A stretch of DNA of 64,000 nt from Folioceros fuciformis. Taxonomy: Eukaryota > Anthocerotophyta > Anthocerotopsida > Anthocerotales. Shown piece by piece: positions 22,061 through 33,363 of the stretch (within the stretch, counting starts at the first letter, position 1; each line of letters starts with the position of its first letter). The notes under the pieces are model-generated. The model searched no databases and was not told the DNA's origin. It worked only from the letters and a program-made list of their open reading frames with translations. A program made the translations under genes and the position numbers. The DNA lies in assembly GCA_049999805.1 (NCBI GenBank), contig JBNGIO010006279.1, forward strand, positions 280,485 to 344,484, in the 5' to 3' direction.

Positions 22061-22620
22061 TGATTGATGAAATTGAGATGTGTACAAAAATATATCAAAA
22101 CAAAAAACCCTGCGATTCAGGCCGAAACAAAGGAAGAAGGGAGCTTATGAAGACCTTGCAAGATTGTGTGCTTTGAAATGAGGGCCTGGCAGTTGGAAGA
22201 AAAGAAGAAGGGAGTACAACGGTGGCTTGTGGGACATGGGGCAGTGAGCCTTTTAGAGGCTTGTGATCTTTGGTAGACGAATGTCCTAGAAGGATGTGTG
22301 TGTGTAAAATGTAGAAGTTTGTGTGTTCCTTGAGAGTGTGGGAAGAGGAGGTAGACCGCACACCGATGAGAGCTGGGAAGCCCACAGCGGCTTGCGAGCA
22401 GGGGATCACTGGATAGGCATTGTAAAGGCCCTGCATGGGATGCACCAGGGGATATTTTTAGGCCTTTATGCGGCGAAACGTTTTGAACCACTGAAATAGG
22501 CGCTCGCAAAATGCAAGCCGGGACGTAGTAGTCTCGTTTTATCTCTTTAGACCAGTGGACGGAGACGAGGAATTCCAGTTTGGTGCCGTGGAGGAAGCTT
22601 GGACAGTGGAAGTGGAGCGC
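22061..22620. other. Upstream region of the Toc159-family gene
   Basis: No gene is seen. A ttatctctttag at 22539-22550 could be an acceptor for a short 5' exon, since the frame is open from 22551 up to the first internal ATG. Confidence 0.5.
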
Positions 22621-25600
22621 ATGGCCGCCTCCACCACCGCCAGCCCGCCGGGCTCCTCCGTCCTTGACGATGGCGGCAGCGCACCGCCCTTGTCCACCGA
22701 CACGAGCTCGGATCGGCAGGATTCCTCGCCTCCGCTGGACCAGACTGAGAGCAACGGTCGTCCGGACGGGGATGGGGCGCAGCCGCAGCCGGAGCCGGAG
22801 CCGGAGCCAGAACCGGAGCAGCAACCTCAGCAGGAGAAGCAGCACCAACCGGAGGAGCAGGCCGAGGCCGAGGCTCTGTACATGCCGGTGGCCAAGGTGA
22901 CGCTGGACGACGACTACCTGGAGGCGGAGGAAGCCAGGGAGGGGTCCGTGGACGAAAATGGGGACGATGTGGAGGGGGAGGACGGGACGGTGCAGCAGGC
23001 CATGCCCAAGGCCAAGCTCACTCTGGACGAGGAGTCGGCCGAGGAGAACGGGGACGAGGGTCTGCAGTTCGAGGAGGCGGAGGACGGGGCGGACGGTTCT
23101 GAGGCTAGTTTTGGGAGCGGGGAGAGCTACGACAGCGCGCTTGAGCGGATAGCTGCCTCTTCTTCCACCGCCAGCCCCAAGGGCACCCCCGTCGGGTCGT
23201 TTCACGACGGGGCTACCTTCAGCTCTGTGGAGCGGGATTCTTCGCCGTCTCTGGAGCTGACGGCGGGGAACGGCCGGGGTGTGTTCAAGGATGAGGGCCG
23301 GCTGAGCGCTCCCGTGGCTAAGCTCACGGTGGATGAGGAGGAGGAGGCGGCCGGGTACGTGGGCAAGGATGGCGAGGAGGAGGTAGCGGGGAATGTGCCG
23401 AAGGCTATGCCTGTGGCAAAGCTCACGCCCTTGGACGGGGAGGATGTTAGGGATGAGCCTGGGCGGGAGGACCGTGGTAAGGGTTTAGGTGGTGAGGGTG
23501 AGGGTTTAGGTGGTGGTGAGGGTGCGGACGGTGTGGCGGAGGCTGCTGCGGGAAAGGCATCTCCGGAGAGTGAGGTTGTTGTGAATCTTGCGGCGGTTGT
23601 TGCTTCTCCTGTCTTGGAGGAAACGGAGGATGTGAAGGAGGGGGATGAGGTGGTGGACAAGCAGGATGCTGGTGTGAAGGAAGGTGAGAAGGTCGGCGAG
23701 GCACCGACGGAGGTTGGTGCTCGGGATACTGCTGCAGATCCGCGGGCGGGGACCGTGGAGGATGCCGTCGAGGAGCCTGGTTTTTCAGTCGGTGAAGATC
23801 AGGTGGAAGGGCAGGGTTTGGAGGATGGAGTTTCAAAGGATGTTGAAAGTGCTCCTTTGGAACCCTTGGATGATGCCGGGACTGCCAGCCCCGAGGATGT
23901 GGTTGCGGATGATGACGCTGGCACCAGCTCTGTTACGGGTCAGGATTCTTTGTCGTCGCGGGAGTTACCTGCTGGGGAGGAAGTGCGGACTAAGGGGGTA
24001 GCTGAGCCACATGTGGATGCTCAGGCCCAGACAGAGCCTGGGGTTGAGCCCAAGGTGAAGCCTGAAGCCGAGTCCGAGTCCAAGCCTGAAGCCGAGCCCG
24101 AGTCCAAGCCTGAAGCCGAGCCCGAGTCTAAGCCTGAAGCTGAGCCCGGGGTTAAGCCTGAAGCCGAGTCCGTGGCTGAGCCTGAAACCGACCCCGAGGC
24201 TAAGCCTGAAGCCGTGCCCGAGGTTAAGCCTGAAGACGAGCCCGAGGCTGTGGAAGCTACTGACGCTAGGGATGAACCTGTGGAGGAGAAAGGCGAGAAC
24301 CATAATGTTGCGGCTGAAGAGGGTGCACTTCGAGAATCAGCGGCCGTTTTACAGGAAGCAAATGAAGACTTAGAAGCGCCGAAGGATGCAAAGAGGGAGT
24401 CAGCAGCAGTCGAGGACGAAGGAGGGGAAGATTCCCCCGTTCAAGGAGAACCGGAGGAGGAGGTAGTGGCTGATAGAAAGCCTGAGGCAGAACTTAAAGG
24501 TGAGGTATATCATGCAGTTCCTGAGTTAGACAAGCAGGAGGTCCAGTCTTACACAAAGCCTGCTTTTTTTGAAGAGAAAAAGGTCGCAGACAGGGATGAG
24601 CTTGTAGATAGCCAAGCAGGGGAGTATGCAGAGTTTCCTTTTGTGTCAGAAGAGAGTGAGTTTCACGCAGTGCTTGACAGAGAGGATGAGGAAGAGGCTG
24701 GGGATTGGGATGAAGATATTGAAGAGGAGGATGAGGACGAAGCTGATATTCTAATGGAGAGGTCTGCGGCTTTGGCTGCTTTGGTGCATGGTGCAGATTC
24801 GTCATCAAGTGCGAACCTGGACGGTCCTTCTCTGGGAGCAGCTGGACCGTCTTTACCTGCCCGGCCAGCAGGTCTGGGGCGTTCAGCTCCGTCTCTGGAG
24901 CCTGCCCCGCGTACATCGAACTCCCACCGAGGTAGTGGTGCTGCCGTGTCGGTGCAACCTGCAGGACAAGCTGAGGAAGCTCAGGCTAATGGCGAAGCAA
25001 ATGATGGGCATGAGGAAACGAGGGAAAAGCTGCAGAGTATAAGGGTAAAATTTCTGCGATTGGCTCACAGGCTAGGTCAGTCAGCTCATAATGTGGTTGT
25101 GGCTCAGGTCTTGTACAGACTGGGTTTGGCAGAGCAGCTTAGAGGCGGCCGTAGTTCTAGCAGGAATGGAGCTTTCAGTTTTGACCGAGCAAGTACTATC
25201 GCTGAGGAACAGGAAGCAGCTGGCCCCGAAGAGCTTGATTTTACATGCACCATTATGCTTCTTGGGAAGACTGGTGTGGGGAAAAGTGCTACCATCAACT
25301 CCATTTTTGATGAAGTGAAGACGGGTACCAATGCCTTCAACCCTGCAACCAACAAAGTCCAGGAAATTGTGGGCTCTGTCCATGGAATCAAAGTTCGAGT
25401 GATTGATACACCAGGCCTGCTGCCCTCTGTTTCCGACCAACGACATAACGAGAAAGTGATGTCCTCTGTCAAGCGATTTATCAAGAGGAATCCTCCGGAC
25501 ATTGTGCTTTACTTTGATCGCCTTGATATGCAGAGCAGGGATTATGGAGACCTCCCTTTGTTGCGTACGATTACTGATACTTTTGGCCCAGCTGTGTGGT

Positions 25601-27126
25601 TCAATGCCATAGTGGTGCTGACTCATGCTGCATCTGCACCTCCAGATGGTCCCAATGGCCTTCCACTGAGCTACGAGATGTTCGTTGCTCAAAGGTCACA
25701 TGTGGTTCAACATACCATTCGGCAGGCTGCCGGGGACATGCGGCTGATGAATCCTGTCTCACTTGTGGAGAATCACCTAGCTTGCAGGACGAACCGAACT
25801 GGGCAAAGGGTGCTACCGAATGGTCAGATTTGGAAACCACAATTGCTTCTTCTATGTTTTGCCTCCAAGATTCTTGCAGAAGCGAACTCTCTCCTGAAAT
25901 TACAGGATAATACGCAAGGGCGTCCTTTTGGCACTCGACAGAGGGTGCCTCCTCTGCCCTTCCTCTTATCGTCTCTGTTGCAGTCTCGGCAGCAGTTGAA
26001 GCTGATGGATGATCAGGGTGGCGATGAGGACGAATCAGATGAGGATCTTGACGACGAGGAGGAGTCCGAAGATGAGGCCGAGTACGATCAGCTTCCTCCG
26101 TTCAGGCGCCTTTCCAGAGAAGAAGTGATGGATTTAGATGAGCAGCAGAGGAAGGAATACTTTCAGGAGCTGGCAGACAGGGAGAGGCTTTTTCAGAAAA
26201 AGCACTGGAGGGAAGAGCTGAGGAGGAGGAAGGAATCGAAGAAGAGGATGGCAGCGGCATCTAAGGAACAGCTTGCAGACGAAGCCGCTGAAGAAGAGAG
26301 TGCTAGGGCGGCGGCTGTGCCTGTTCCTCTTCCTGACATGGTCTTACCTCCGTCCTTTGACTCCGACTCTCCTACACACAGGTACAGGTACTTGGAGACA
26401 GCCAATCAGTGGTTGGTTAGGCCTGTTTTGGAGACTCATGGCTGGGACCATGATAGCGGCTACGATGGTTTTAGTGTGGAGAAAGGTTTTGTAGTGAAGA
26501 ACAAGATACCTGCTCAAATCTCTGGTCAAATTACCAAGGACAAGAAGGAAGCCAATCTTACAATGGAATGTGCAGCCTCTTTCAAACATGGTGAGGGTAA
26601 GGTCACGCTCTCAGGGCTGGATGTGCAAACAATTGGCAAAGATCTCGCTTACACTCTTCGGAGCGAGACGAGGTTTAGCAACTTCAAGCAAAACAAAACC
26701 ACTGCAGGAGTGGCGTTGACGTTACTCGGGGATGCCATCGCAGCTGGCTTGAAACTGGAGAACAGACTGCTCGTGGGCAAAAGGCTTAAAGTCGTTGTCA
26801 ATGGGGGCGCCTTGACAGGCAGGGGGGACATGGCATATGGAGGAAGTTTGGAGGCAACCCTACGGGATGAGGATTATCCCTTCAGCCGAACGCTCTCTAC
26901 GCTGGGTCTTTCGATCATGAACTGGCATGGGGATCTGGCCATTGGTGGCAATCTGCAGTCACAGTTTCTGGTCGGAAAGACCATGGTTAGTGCTCGAGCC
27001 AATCTGAACAACAGAGGTGCTGGGCAAATCAGTATCCGAGCTAGCAGTGCGGAGCAGCTTCAGATGGCGTTGATAGGCGTCATTCCCATTTTGCGGTCAC
27101 TCTGGGCGCACACACGCTCCTCTTGA
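22621..27126 (+). CDS. TOC159: Toc159-family chloroplast import receptor GTPase
   Basis: One uninterrupted frame, 1501 residues from the ATG at 22621. Toc159-class receptors sit in the outer chloroplast envelope and recognise preproteins. The order is canonical. First is a long acidic A domain (residues 1 to about 840, mostly Glu/Asp/Pro/Ala), with a 10-residue repeat KPEAEPES / KPEAEPGV at 24055-24250. The GTPase G domain begins about 870: G1 GKTGVGKSA at residue 882, the Toc-specific [11 protein letters not shown]3 DTPGL, and [16 protein letters not shown]-like and [19 protein letters not shown] segments. The C-terminal M domain starts about 1150 and ends [15 protein letters not shown]. The frame extends upstream to 22551 without an ATG, so a 5' exon is possible. 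Whether it is the 159 or the 132/120 subtype cannot be decided by eye. Confidence 0.95.
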   Translation: MAASTTASPPGSSVLDDGGSAPPLSTDTSSDRQDSSPPLDQTESNGRPDGDGAQPQPEPEPEPEPEQQPQQEKQHQPEEQAEAEALYMPVAKVTLDDDYLEAEEAREGSVDENGDDVEGEDGTVQQAMPKAKLTLDEESAEENGDEGLQFEEAEDGADGSEASFGSGESYDSALERIAASSSTASPKGTPVGSFHDGATFSSVERDSSPSLELTAGNGRGVFKDEGRLSAPVAKLTVDEEEEAAGYVGKDGEEEVAGNVPKAMPVAKLTPLDGEDVRDEPGREDRGKGLGGEGEGLGGGEGADGVAEAAAGKASPESEVVVNLAAVVASPVLEETEDVKEGDEVVDKQDAGVKEGEKVGEAPTEVGARDTAADPRAGTVEDAVEEPGFSVGEDQVEGQGLEDGVSKDVESAPLEPLDDAGTASPEDVVADDDAGTSSVTGQDSLSSRELPAGEEVRTKGVAEPHVDAQAQTEPGVEPKVKPEAESESKPEAEPESKPEAEPESKPEAEPGVKPEAESVAEPETDPEAKPEAVPEVKPEDEPEAVEATDARDEPVEEKGENHNVAAEEGALRESAAVLQEANEDLEAPKDAKRESAAVEDEGGEDSPVQGEPEEEVVADRKPEAELKGEVYHAVPELDKQEVQSYTKPAFFEEKKVADRDELVDSQAGEYAEFPFVSEESEFHAVLDREDEEEAGDWDEDIEEEDEDEADILMERSAALAALVHGADSSSSANLDGPSLGAAGPSLPARPAGLGRSAPSLEPAPRTSNSHRGSGAAVSVQPAGQAEEAQANGEANDGHEETREKLQSIRVKFLRLAHRLGQSAHNVVVAQVLYRLGLAEQLRGGRSSSRNGAFSFDRASTIAEEQEAAGPEELDFTCTIMLLGKTGVGKSATINSIFDEVKTGTNAFNPATNKVQEIVGSVHGIKVRVIDTPGLLPSVSDQRHNEKVMSSVKRFIKRNPPDIVLYFDRLDMQSRDYGDLPLLRTITDTFGPAVWFNAIVVLTHAASAPPDGPNGLPLSYEMFVAQRSHVVQHTIRQAAGDMRLMNPVSLVENHLACRTNRTGQRVLPNGQIWKPQLLLLCFASKILAEANSLLKLQDNTQGRPFGTRQRVPPLPFLLSSLLQSRQQLKLMDDQGGDEDESDEDLDDEEESEDEAEYDQLPPFRRLSREEVMDLDEQQRKEYFQELADRERLFQKKHWREELRRRKESKKRMAAASKEQLADEAAEEESARAAAVPVPLPDMVLPPSFDSDSPTHRYRYLETANQWLVRPVLETHGWDHDSGYDGFSVEKGFVVKNKIPAQISGQITKDKKEANLTMECAASFKHGEGKVTLSGLDVQTIGKDLAYTLRSETRFSNFKQNKTTAGVALTLLGDAIAAGLKLENRLLVGKRLKVVVNGGALTGRGDMAYGGSLEATLRDEDYPFSRTLSTLGLSIMNWHGDLAIGGNLQSQFLVGKTMVSARANLNNRGAGQISIRASSAEQLQMALIGVIPILRSLWAHTRSS

Positions 27127-28781
27127 AGCTGCCTCGAGTTCTTCGTATCTTGTTTGACCCCTCCACGCATGAGGAGATGGCAGGTGCCGGCACGACCGAA
27201 TGGTGAGTTCTGTGGCGCCGTCCGGTATCCGAGCGAGAGCTCTGGCCTACGTTATTCGCTATTGCTTGCTGCTTTGGAAGTTGTGCTGAGTCTTGTAGTT
27301 TCCAAGTCGCTATTGCGACATGCATTTTTGGTGCCTATCTAGCTTGTCTACCAAGAAGTGTAATCTTATACGAAACCCTGAAGTGACCAGGACCTCGTTT
27401 AGTCCTTTCTTGGCCTTCTCCTCTTCTTTATCTATTCGGTCAGACGCTTGTCCACGCCACCCAGTCGGTGGAGCTGACGTCTCGGGCGTGTGCCTTGTGG
27501 CGCCCGGAATGCCTTGCTCTCACATGGCGCCTGCGTCTTCCACCAGCCCACAGGTTTGATCCCCGTTTTATTCGCCCACCTTATCCAGCTCCATAAAACC
27601 TCGGACAGCGGGCCGCGCCTACCGGGACTGCTGGGGCCCCCTTTCGCGCCTTCCCTTCCTTCCGTCTCCACTCTTTTCGGACGTGCAAATCCGGATCCCG
27701 TGACAGGCGTTGCAGCTCCAAGCTCCTACTGCTTGCCTCCTTTGCATTCCCCTGCCTGCCTCTTTTGCATCCCACTGCCTGCCTCTTTTGCATCCTAGTT
27801 GTGATCTCAGGAGGTGAGGCAGCTGAATTGTGTTGCGCTCATGAGCTCTCGGATCTCCTGCATGGCAGGTGCCCAGAGTTCGGATCCTCCGGCACTTGCT
27901 GCGTCTTGCGCCACTGGTAATTGTGTGCCTTTCGGTTTCAGAAACCTGTTCCACAGCAGCAGAGCTTGTTTCCTTACACCACCAGCCGGTTCTCTGTCCC
28001 GTACTGGCTCACTTGCTTCCTTTCTTTGCTTCCTTTGGCTTGGCAGCCGCGCTACTGGTGCAGCCAGTCAGCATTGCGGTGTCGCTCTCCGCGGCTGCGC
28101 TTGTCCATCAGTCGACCAATCTGGATAGTAGAGGACTTTGAAGGTGCTCCAGGAACTGAAAACTTTTCACTCACTATTTGAGGTACTGGAGCGCGCGTAA
28201 GCGTTTTCGGCTTGGGAGTGAGATTCGGAGCTCTGCATGCCTTGGAATGTCTGTCAAGTTGCGTCGCTTCCCTTTTTGGTTCGTCGGATAAATTTTGACT
28301 CATTCGTCTGGATCCGTCTGTCTTTTGTTCACAGGTGGCTTAATCTGTTGCATTGCCACTTGCGCAGCAATTTTGTCTTGCCTAGAGCATCAAGCTGATA
28401 GAGCACATGAGGTTTATGAGTAATAGAAGCATGTAGTGTAGTTACCGAACACTATCCTTCACAAAGTCTCCCTGGCCGCTCTCTTTTTTATGTTGTACAA
28501 AGAGCATGTAGTTTATTTACATCCCTGGTTCATGGTGTGTTAATGTAGTACACTGAGAATGAGTTTCATTCACATCCTTGGTTCACTGTTTGTCAAATGT
28601 TGTACAGTAAGAATGGAGTTCGTTTACATACTTGGTTCATGGTTTGATAACATCGTTCATTTCCATCCTTGGTTCAACAGTGTCTGCATTATGTGTCGGT
28701 GTAGTCGGAAAAAAAAACAAAAGTTGCTTGTGCCCCGGACTTTCTGCCGAAGGTTTTGTGACCACGTGTGCAGGTTGAGTC
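27127..28781. other. Intergenic region between the Toc159 and SirB1-like genes
   Basis: Pyrimidine-rich. It holds a 24-bp direct repeat (tgcctgcctcttttgcatcc) at about 27735-27800 and a degenerate tandem repeat at 28488-28680. No coding sequence is recognised. Part may be the 5' UTR of the downstream gene. Confidence 0.5.
28488..28680. repeat. Degenerate tandem repeat of about 65-70 bp
   Basis: Three to four copies of a unit containing tttacatccctggttcatgg and a preceding tgttgtaca-like block. Confidence 0.7.
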
Positions 28782-30905
28782 ATGGGTCCCAACAGTCTGG
28801 CGATCATTGGGGGGAGGACAAGTTTTGCTTGCCTACCAGTTCCTGCTGCAACTGCTACGTCAACAGCAGCACGGTCAAATCTTGTGGAAGCACCCTGTGC
28901 CAGGTTTGTGAACGATTCTGGTGCTGTCCGTGGTAGTGATCGCTTGTGTTCGTTGAAGTGCTAGTATTTATCCCGTAAGTTTTTCCTCGTTCCTTTTCTG
29001 TAGACTTTGGACCCACGAAAATGGACGTGAGCAGAACAGACTTACAATGAAGACCTTGCGAAACCGTCGTTCCACGTCCTCCTGTGCTGTTGCCAGTGAT
29101 GGCCACTTCGTTACTATTTCCTCAGAAAATGTACGGTTTCTCATCAGTCCTCTTCCCTGACTGCCTCGTTGTAGTTTATCGCACTGTTCATTTTTCTCTC
29201 TCGCGAAGCAGGTGATGTGGCTAGCAAGAGAGCATTTCAGGCAGGAAGTTGCTTCGTCAGATGAAGATATCTCTCTTGCAGAGGTAAGTCTTTGCCAATT
29301 GACCTACTACCTGCCTTGCTCTAGACAGGGTGAGGGATGCACTGGAACTTTTCTTGCAATATCTTTCTAGCGGTGTGAAACCAGTCTAAGATCGATGCGC
29401 TCCCATGAGTAATCATCTCGTTGATAGTGCAGGTGGCATTGCTGATTGCAGCTGAAGACGAAGCCTTTCTTTCTGCAGACAGGGAGAAAGATGTCATTGC
29501 TGTACAGAAGGAGGGACGGACTCCACGTGTCGCTGCTCCCCAGAAAGCAGTTGGGTGCGGTGTTGGGGTGCTTCCGCTGGGCGGTTTGACCATTACTGAA
29601 TGGTTGATCAAGATCAATCATCTGTCGAGCCAAGCCAAGGCTCATCTTTTCAGTAATGGCTGTGACCATAGTTCTGTGGAGATTTTGAAAGCAGTCCATG
29701 CTGCTATCTTCGAGGTGCATGGTTTCACCAGGAGGACATACTTGTCCACCGATGTGAGAAGCTCTTACCTTCACCTTGTGATGGATCATGGTTCTGGCAC
29801 TGGTATGTTGCTCGTCAACTTATTGATCGTGATTCTTAGCAAAAAGCAATCAACTTGCTCTCATTCCAATCGTGTGGCAGCTGTGATGTTGAGCATTTTG
29901 TTCATCGAAGTATGCAAGGAACTAGGCTTGAGGATGCAAGCGACTGCTCTTGGTGAGAGATTTGTGACGTGGGCAACTGTGGCAGGCGAACAGGCATGTA
30001 GAGTTTCCATTCTAATTCGACATTATCTGAACATCTAGATTGTGATTGGTCGATGGTTTTCAAACGACTCTGTTTGGCTATACTCAGATGAGTTTTGAGC
30101 CTTGGGAAGGATTGAAGTGCTTGTTTTCGGAGAATGATCCCAAGGTGCCTCAGTCACGACGCTCGTTTGTGGTCAATCTCAATCTGAGCTGCGAGAAAAT
30201 TTTGGAGCCTGCATCGAATCGAGACATCCTTGGGATTGCCTTGCAAAACCTGAAGGTTATTGTCTAATCCACTGGAACATTAATAGGTTCTTGTAGGATG
30301 CATCCTAATGCCCAGGTTTGATGTCGCAGAGAATACATTGGAAGCAGGCAACAAGGGCTTGCCCTGGACTCTCCATAGACTCACCACTGCACCCTATGGT
30401 TTCGATACGGAGTCGACCCGTTAATGAGCCATTACTGCGCCCTCGAGAACTGCGGTATTTCCTTTACTGAAATTTTCATAAAAACTTCCTTACACGATGG
30501 GTAATCTGACTGTGTGTTCGTCATCTCTTCCCACTTGCAGACTTGCTCTGTCCGCTTCTGAACGTCTTTTGATTCTTCACCCCCGAAACTGGAACTTGCG
30601 AAAGGACCATGGCTTACTTCTTTACCATTCCAGGTGAGTTAACGCACGCCGAGATGCATGGACTGCAGAGGGCAAGGTGGGGTAGTTGGCCGTAGTGACT
30701 GGCCGCGATGTATTAATTCGATCCCCCTTTTTTTTATGGTAGGCGGTTTGGAGAGGCCGTCCAGGAACTAAGTATATATATGGCCTTCGCTCCAGCACAA
30801 GAAATGGAGCTTCTCGGGCCGTTTGTGGAGAAATTGCATCTCATGCGTTTTGAAGCAAAATGGAGCTTGTGGAACCCTCTCAACAATCCTCCTGCTATGG
30901 CGTAG
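28782..30905 (+). CDS. SirB1-family transglutaminase-like protein with C-terminal TPR
   Basis: Assembled exons: 28782-28903 (start MGPNSLAIIGGRTSFACLPV, Ser/Ala/Thr-rich, possible organelle transit peptide), at least one unresolved exon near 29005-29130, then 29212-29283, 29433-29802, 29881 to about 29970, about 30045-30260, 30541-30633 and 30743-30905. Conserved blocks are ALLIAAEDEAFL, LTITEWLIKINHLSSQA, VRSSYLHLVMDHGSGT | AVMLSILFIEVCKELGLRM, PASNRDILGIALQNLKVI, ASERLLILHPRNWNLRKDHG and a last helix RFGEAVQELSIYM. This is the order of SirB1-like proteins (transglutaminase-like core, then TPR). The biochemical role of the plant members is not established. The join near 29970-30045 lacks an obvious acceptor, so the middle of the model is uncertain. 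Confidence 0.75.
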
Positions 30906-31530
30906 GAGTCTACGATTATTGGTAGCAAGTAGCCATGAGCTATATGTACCCAAGGCATGTTATGGGGACCTCATACATTGGCTGTGAGGCTCTCGCAAGA
31001 CAGCTTTGTATTATATTGGAAATAAATACTTTATGCTTTAATTTTGGGTTTATGCAAGTTTTTGTACTTGATTTCATGTGTCTTGGGATTAGAGAATATG
31101 TCCTTCATTAGACTTTGATACAATACCCATGGAAGCTCTAAAAGCTATCATTTCCAAAAAGTTTTATGCACAAGGAAATAAATTATTTATTTAAATTTAA
31201 AAAATAAAAGTCCTTAGTGTTTTCCCTAGAGGATAGTGCATTTTGTTTAGGTGAAGGGCAGCATGTTTTGCTTATTTCCAAGAGACTCATTTTTGTGTTG
31301 CCAAGAATCACTTAGGCTCTATGTATGTTGATATTGTCCAATTGTTGGAGCTAGGTGTTGAGTCCCATAATTTGAGTTGCAAGGCATGTGTAATGCATTG
31401 GCTGTGATTTATGTGCTTAAGCGGAGGCAGAATTTGAGGTTACGACTACACTTCCTAGTTGTGGCCTTTGATAGGAAATGTAGCCTTTGAGAATTGCATA
31501 GGTAAAAGGAAGACCGACATTCCAACACCC
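30906..31530. other. AT-rich intergenic region
   Basis: It includes the 3' flank of the SirB1-like gene. No gene is seen. Confidence 0.5.
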
Positions 31531-31898
31531 CAACAAATTGGTCTAGCTGCAAGGTTCCTACATTGGATTGGGTCCACATGGTGGTTGCATTAACAATCAC
31601 AGTGCAAATTGGGGTGGAGCACGACTTCTCAAATCTTTTGAATTTCCGGCTTGCCAGCAAGGCAACATTTAAGCCTAGAGAAGTAAGGCAACATTTAAGC
31701 CTAGAGAAGCAGAGAGACAAGCTTGCAAGACTCATTCAAAGCCAAGGAGTGGCTAAGTATGTCAAGGAATTCCAAGATCTCATGTTGGTGATTGTGGAGA
31801 TAAGTTAATCGGAGATGCAAGATAAATACGTGGAAGGTTTGAAGTTTGCCATTTGGAAGGAGGTTGCTATGCGTGATTGCTACACCTTACAAGAGGCT

Positions 31899-32253
31899 AT
31901 GGTAGTTGCTTCTTGGGTTGCTACACCTTACAGGAGGCTATGGGAGGCTATGGTAGTTGCTTCTTGGGTTGCTACACCTTACAGGAGGCTATGGTAGTTG
32001 CTTCTTGGGTTGCTACACCTTACAGGAGGCTATGGTAGTTGCTTCTTGGGTTGCTACACCTTACAGGAGGCTATGGTAGTTGCTTCTTGGGTTGCTACAC
32101 CTTACAGGAGGCNNNNNNNNNNNNNNNNNNNNNNNNNNNNNNNNNNNNNNNNNNNNNNNNNNNNNNNNNNNNNNNNNNNNNNNNNNNNNNNNNNNNNNNN
32201 NNNNNNNNNNNNGTTGCTACACCTTACAGGAGGCTATGGTAGTTGCTTCTTGG
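31899..32253. repeat. 41-bp minisatellite inside gag, interrupted by a gap
   Basis: The unit tatggtagttgcttcttggg plus ttgctacaccttacaggaggc is repeated at least five times before the 100-N gap and again after it. It is 41 bases long, so each extra copy shifts the reading frame. Confidence 0.95.
32113..32212. other. Assembly gap (100 N)
   Basis: The gap lies within the 41-bp repeat array; the true array length is unknown. Confidence 1.
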
Positions 32254-32392
32254 GCTGACACGCTACTTTCTAGAGGCCCACTTCAACCATGGACGAGGTG
32301 GAGGGGTGATGATGCTAATGCCCCAAATACAACTACAACTGGTCTTGTCCCAACGAAGTTGAGCCGCATCCAACAATTTAGGGGGTAGTATT

Positions 32393-33363
32393 GCATATGC
32401 AATGAGTAGGGACACTAGTGTTTAGGGGGTAGTATTGCGCATGCAATGAGTAGGGACACTAGTGCCTAGTAGCTGCCCATGACTGGGAGCAATGTGCCCA
32501 ATACATGAACGTGGGATTTAAGGGGGAAGGAATAATTCAACTGGGAGAGCTACTATAACTAGAGTTGTTGAGCTACCTTACTTGTGGAGGTTAATATATT
32601 AAATTAATAATAAATAATTAATCAATTATTATATATTTTATATTATATCTTATTTTTAATTTTAGGTGGATGGATTCATTTGATTTGCTTTCATAGGGAA
32701 GCTGACCTCCTCCTTTCCTTGTGCACGTCCTTCCCCTCTTCTCGCAAGAAGCTCATGTTAAGGTCCATGTCTAAAAAATTTCATCCTATAAATTGAATTA
32801 AAAATATTTTTAAATCTAAATAAATAATCTGATTTGATGTAAATGAATGTTTTAGAAATGATAGCGTGTACCTAATGTACCCGGAAAAACAAAACTCTGC
32901 CGATTCTTGAGGGAGAAGAAGCATAGGAACGGAGACCAAACAATTAAAAAACATTAAAGTGTAAATTAAATTAAATTGTACGTAACTGCTGTATGCGAAG
33001 CTTGTTGAGTGGTGGAAGCAAAGATCCTTTACCTCTGCTGTCCCTGGGATACTCGTGTCGCAAACATGCTGTCATTGCCAAATCGATGGGCCGCATTCCG
33101 TGATCGGCAGCCAGGTTGGGGCCAGTGTGAGGACCAGGGCTATGAAGGTGCTTGTCCAGCTGAGCCTGCGGACATCAGGTATCTGACGCAGGGAAGAAGG
33201 CCAGCGTCTGGGCTGCGCGCCACAGATTTCTTGAATCTGGCCTGAATTTTGCAGGATTAGGTCATCGCATTGTGGAGAATCGGTAGGGAAGGGAGCAAGG
33301 CGCAGGCGGGAGCAGGCGCCAGGCGGAGGCTCTTTTAGGTTTGCCGGCTCATGATTGTCGGCA
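32393..33363. other. AT-rich intergenic region upstream of the LETM1-like gene
   Basis: It contains a direct repeat of about 50 bp at 32384-32465 (gggggtagtattgc, atgcaatgagtagggacact). No gene is supported; a 78-codon open frame at 33009-33245 has no recognisable motif and may be leader. Confidence 0.5.

Larger units (their letters stand above)
31530..32392 (+). mobile_element. Ty3/gypsy-type retrotransposon gag remnant
   Basis: The frames at 31563-31808 and 31815 onward encode typical retrotransposon gag sequence: RDKLARLIQSQGVAKYVKEF, then MQDKYVEGLKFAIWKEVAMR and LQEAMVVASWA. A stop (TAA at 31806) and a one-codon-scale frame break separate the two parts. The rest of the gag (WADTLLSRGPLQPWTRW) reappears after a minisatellite and a gap. 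No protease, reverse transcriptase, integrase or LTR pair is visible, so this is a fragment. Assignment to gypsy rather than another LTR class is an inference from the gag pattern. Confidence 0.65.

Noticed and set aside
23202-24916. Long minus-strand frames inside the Toc159 gene
   Set aside because: Shadow of the GC-rich acidic A-domain coding sequence.
32393-32600. Possible LTR of the gag element
   Set aside because: A short direct repeat is present, but no second LTR, primer-binding site or polypurine tract could be matched.
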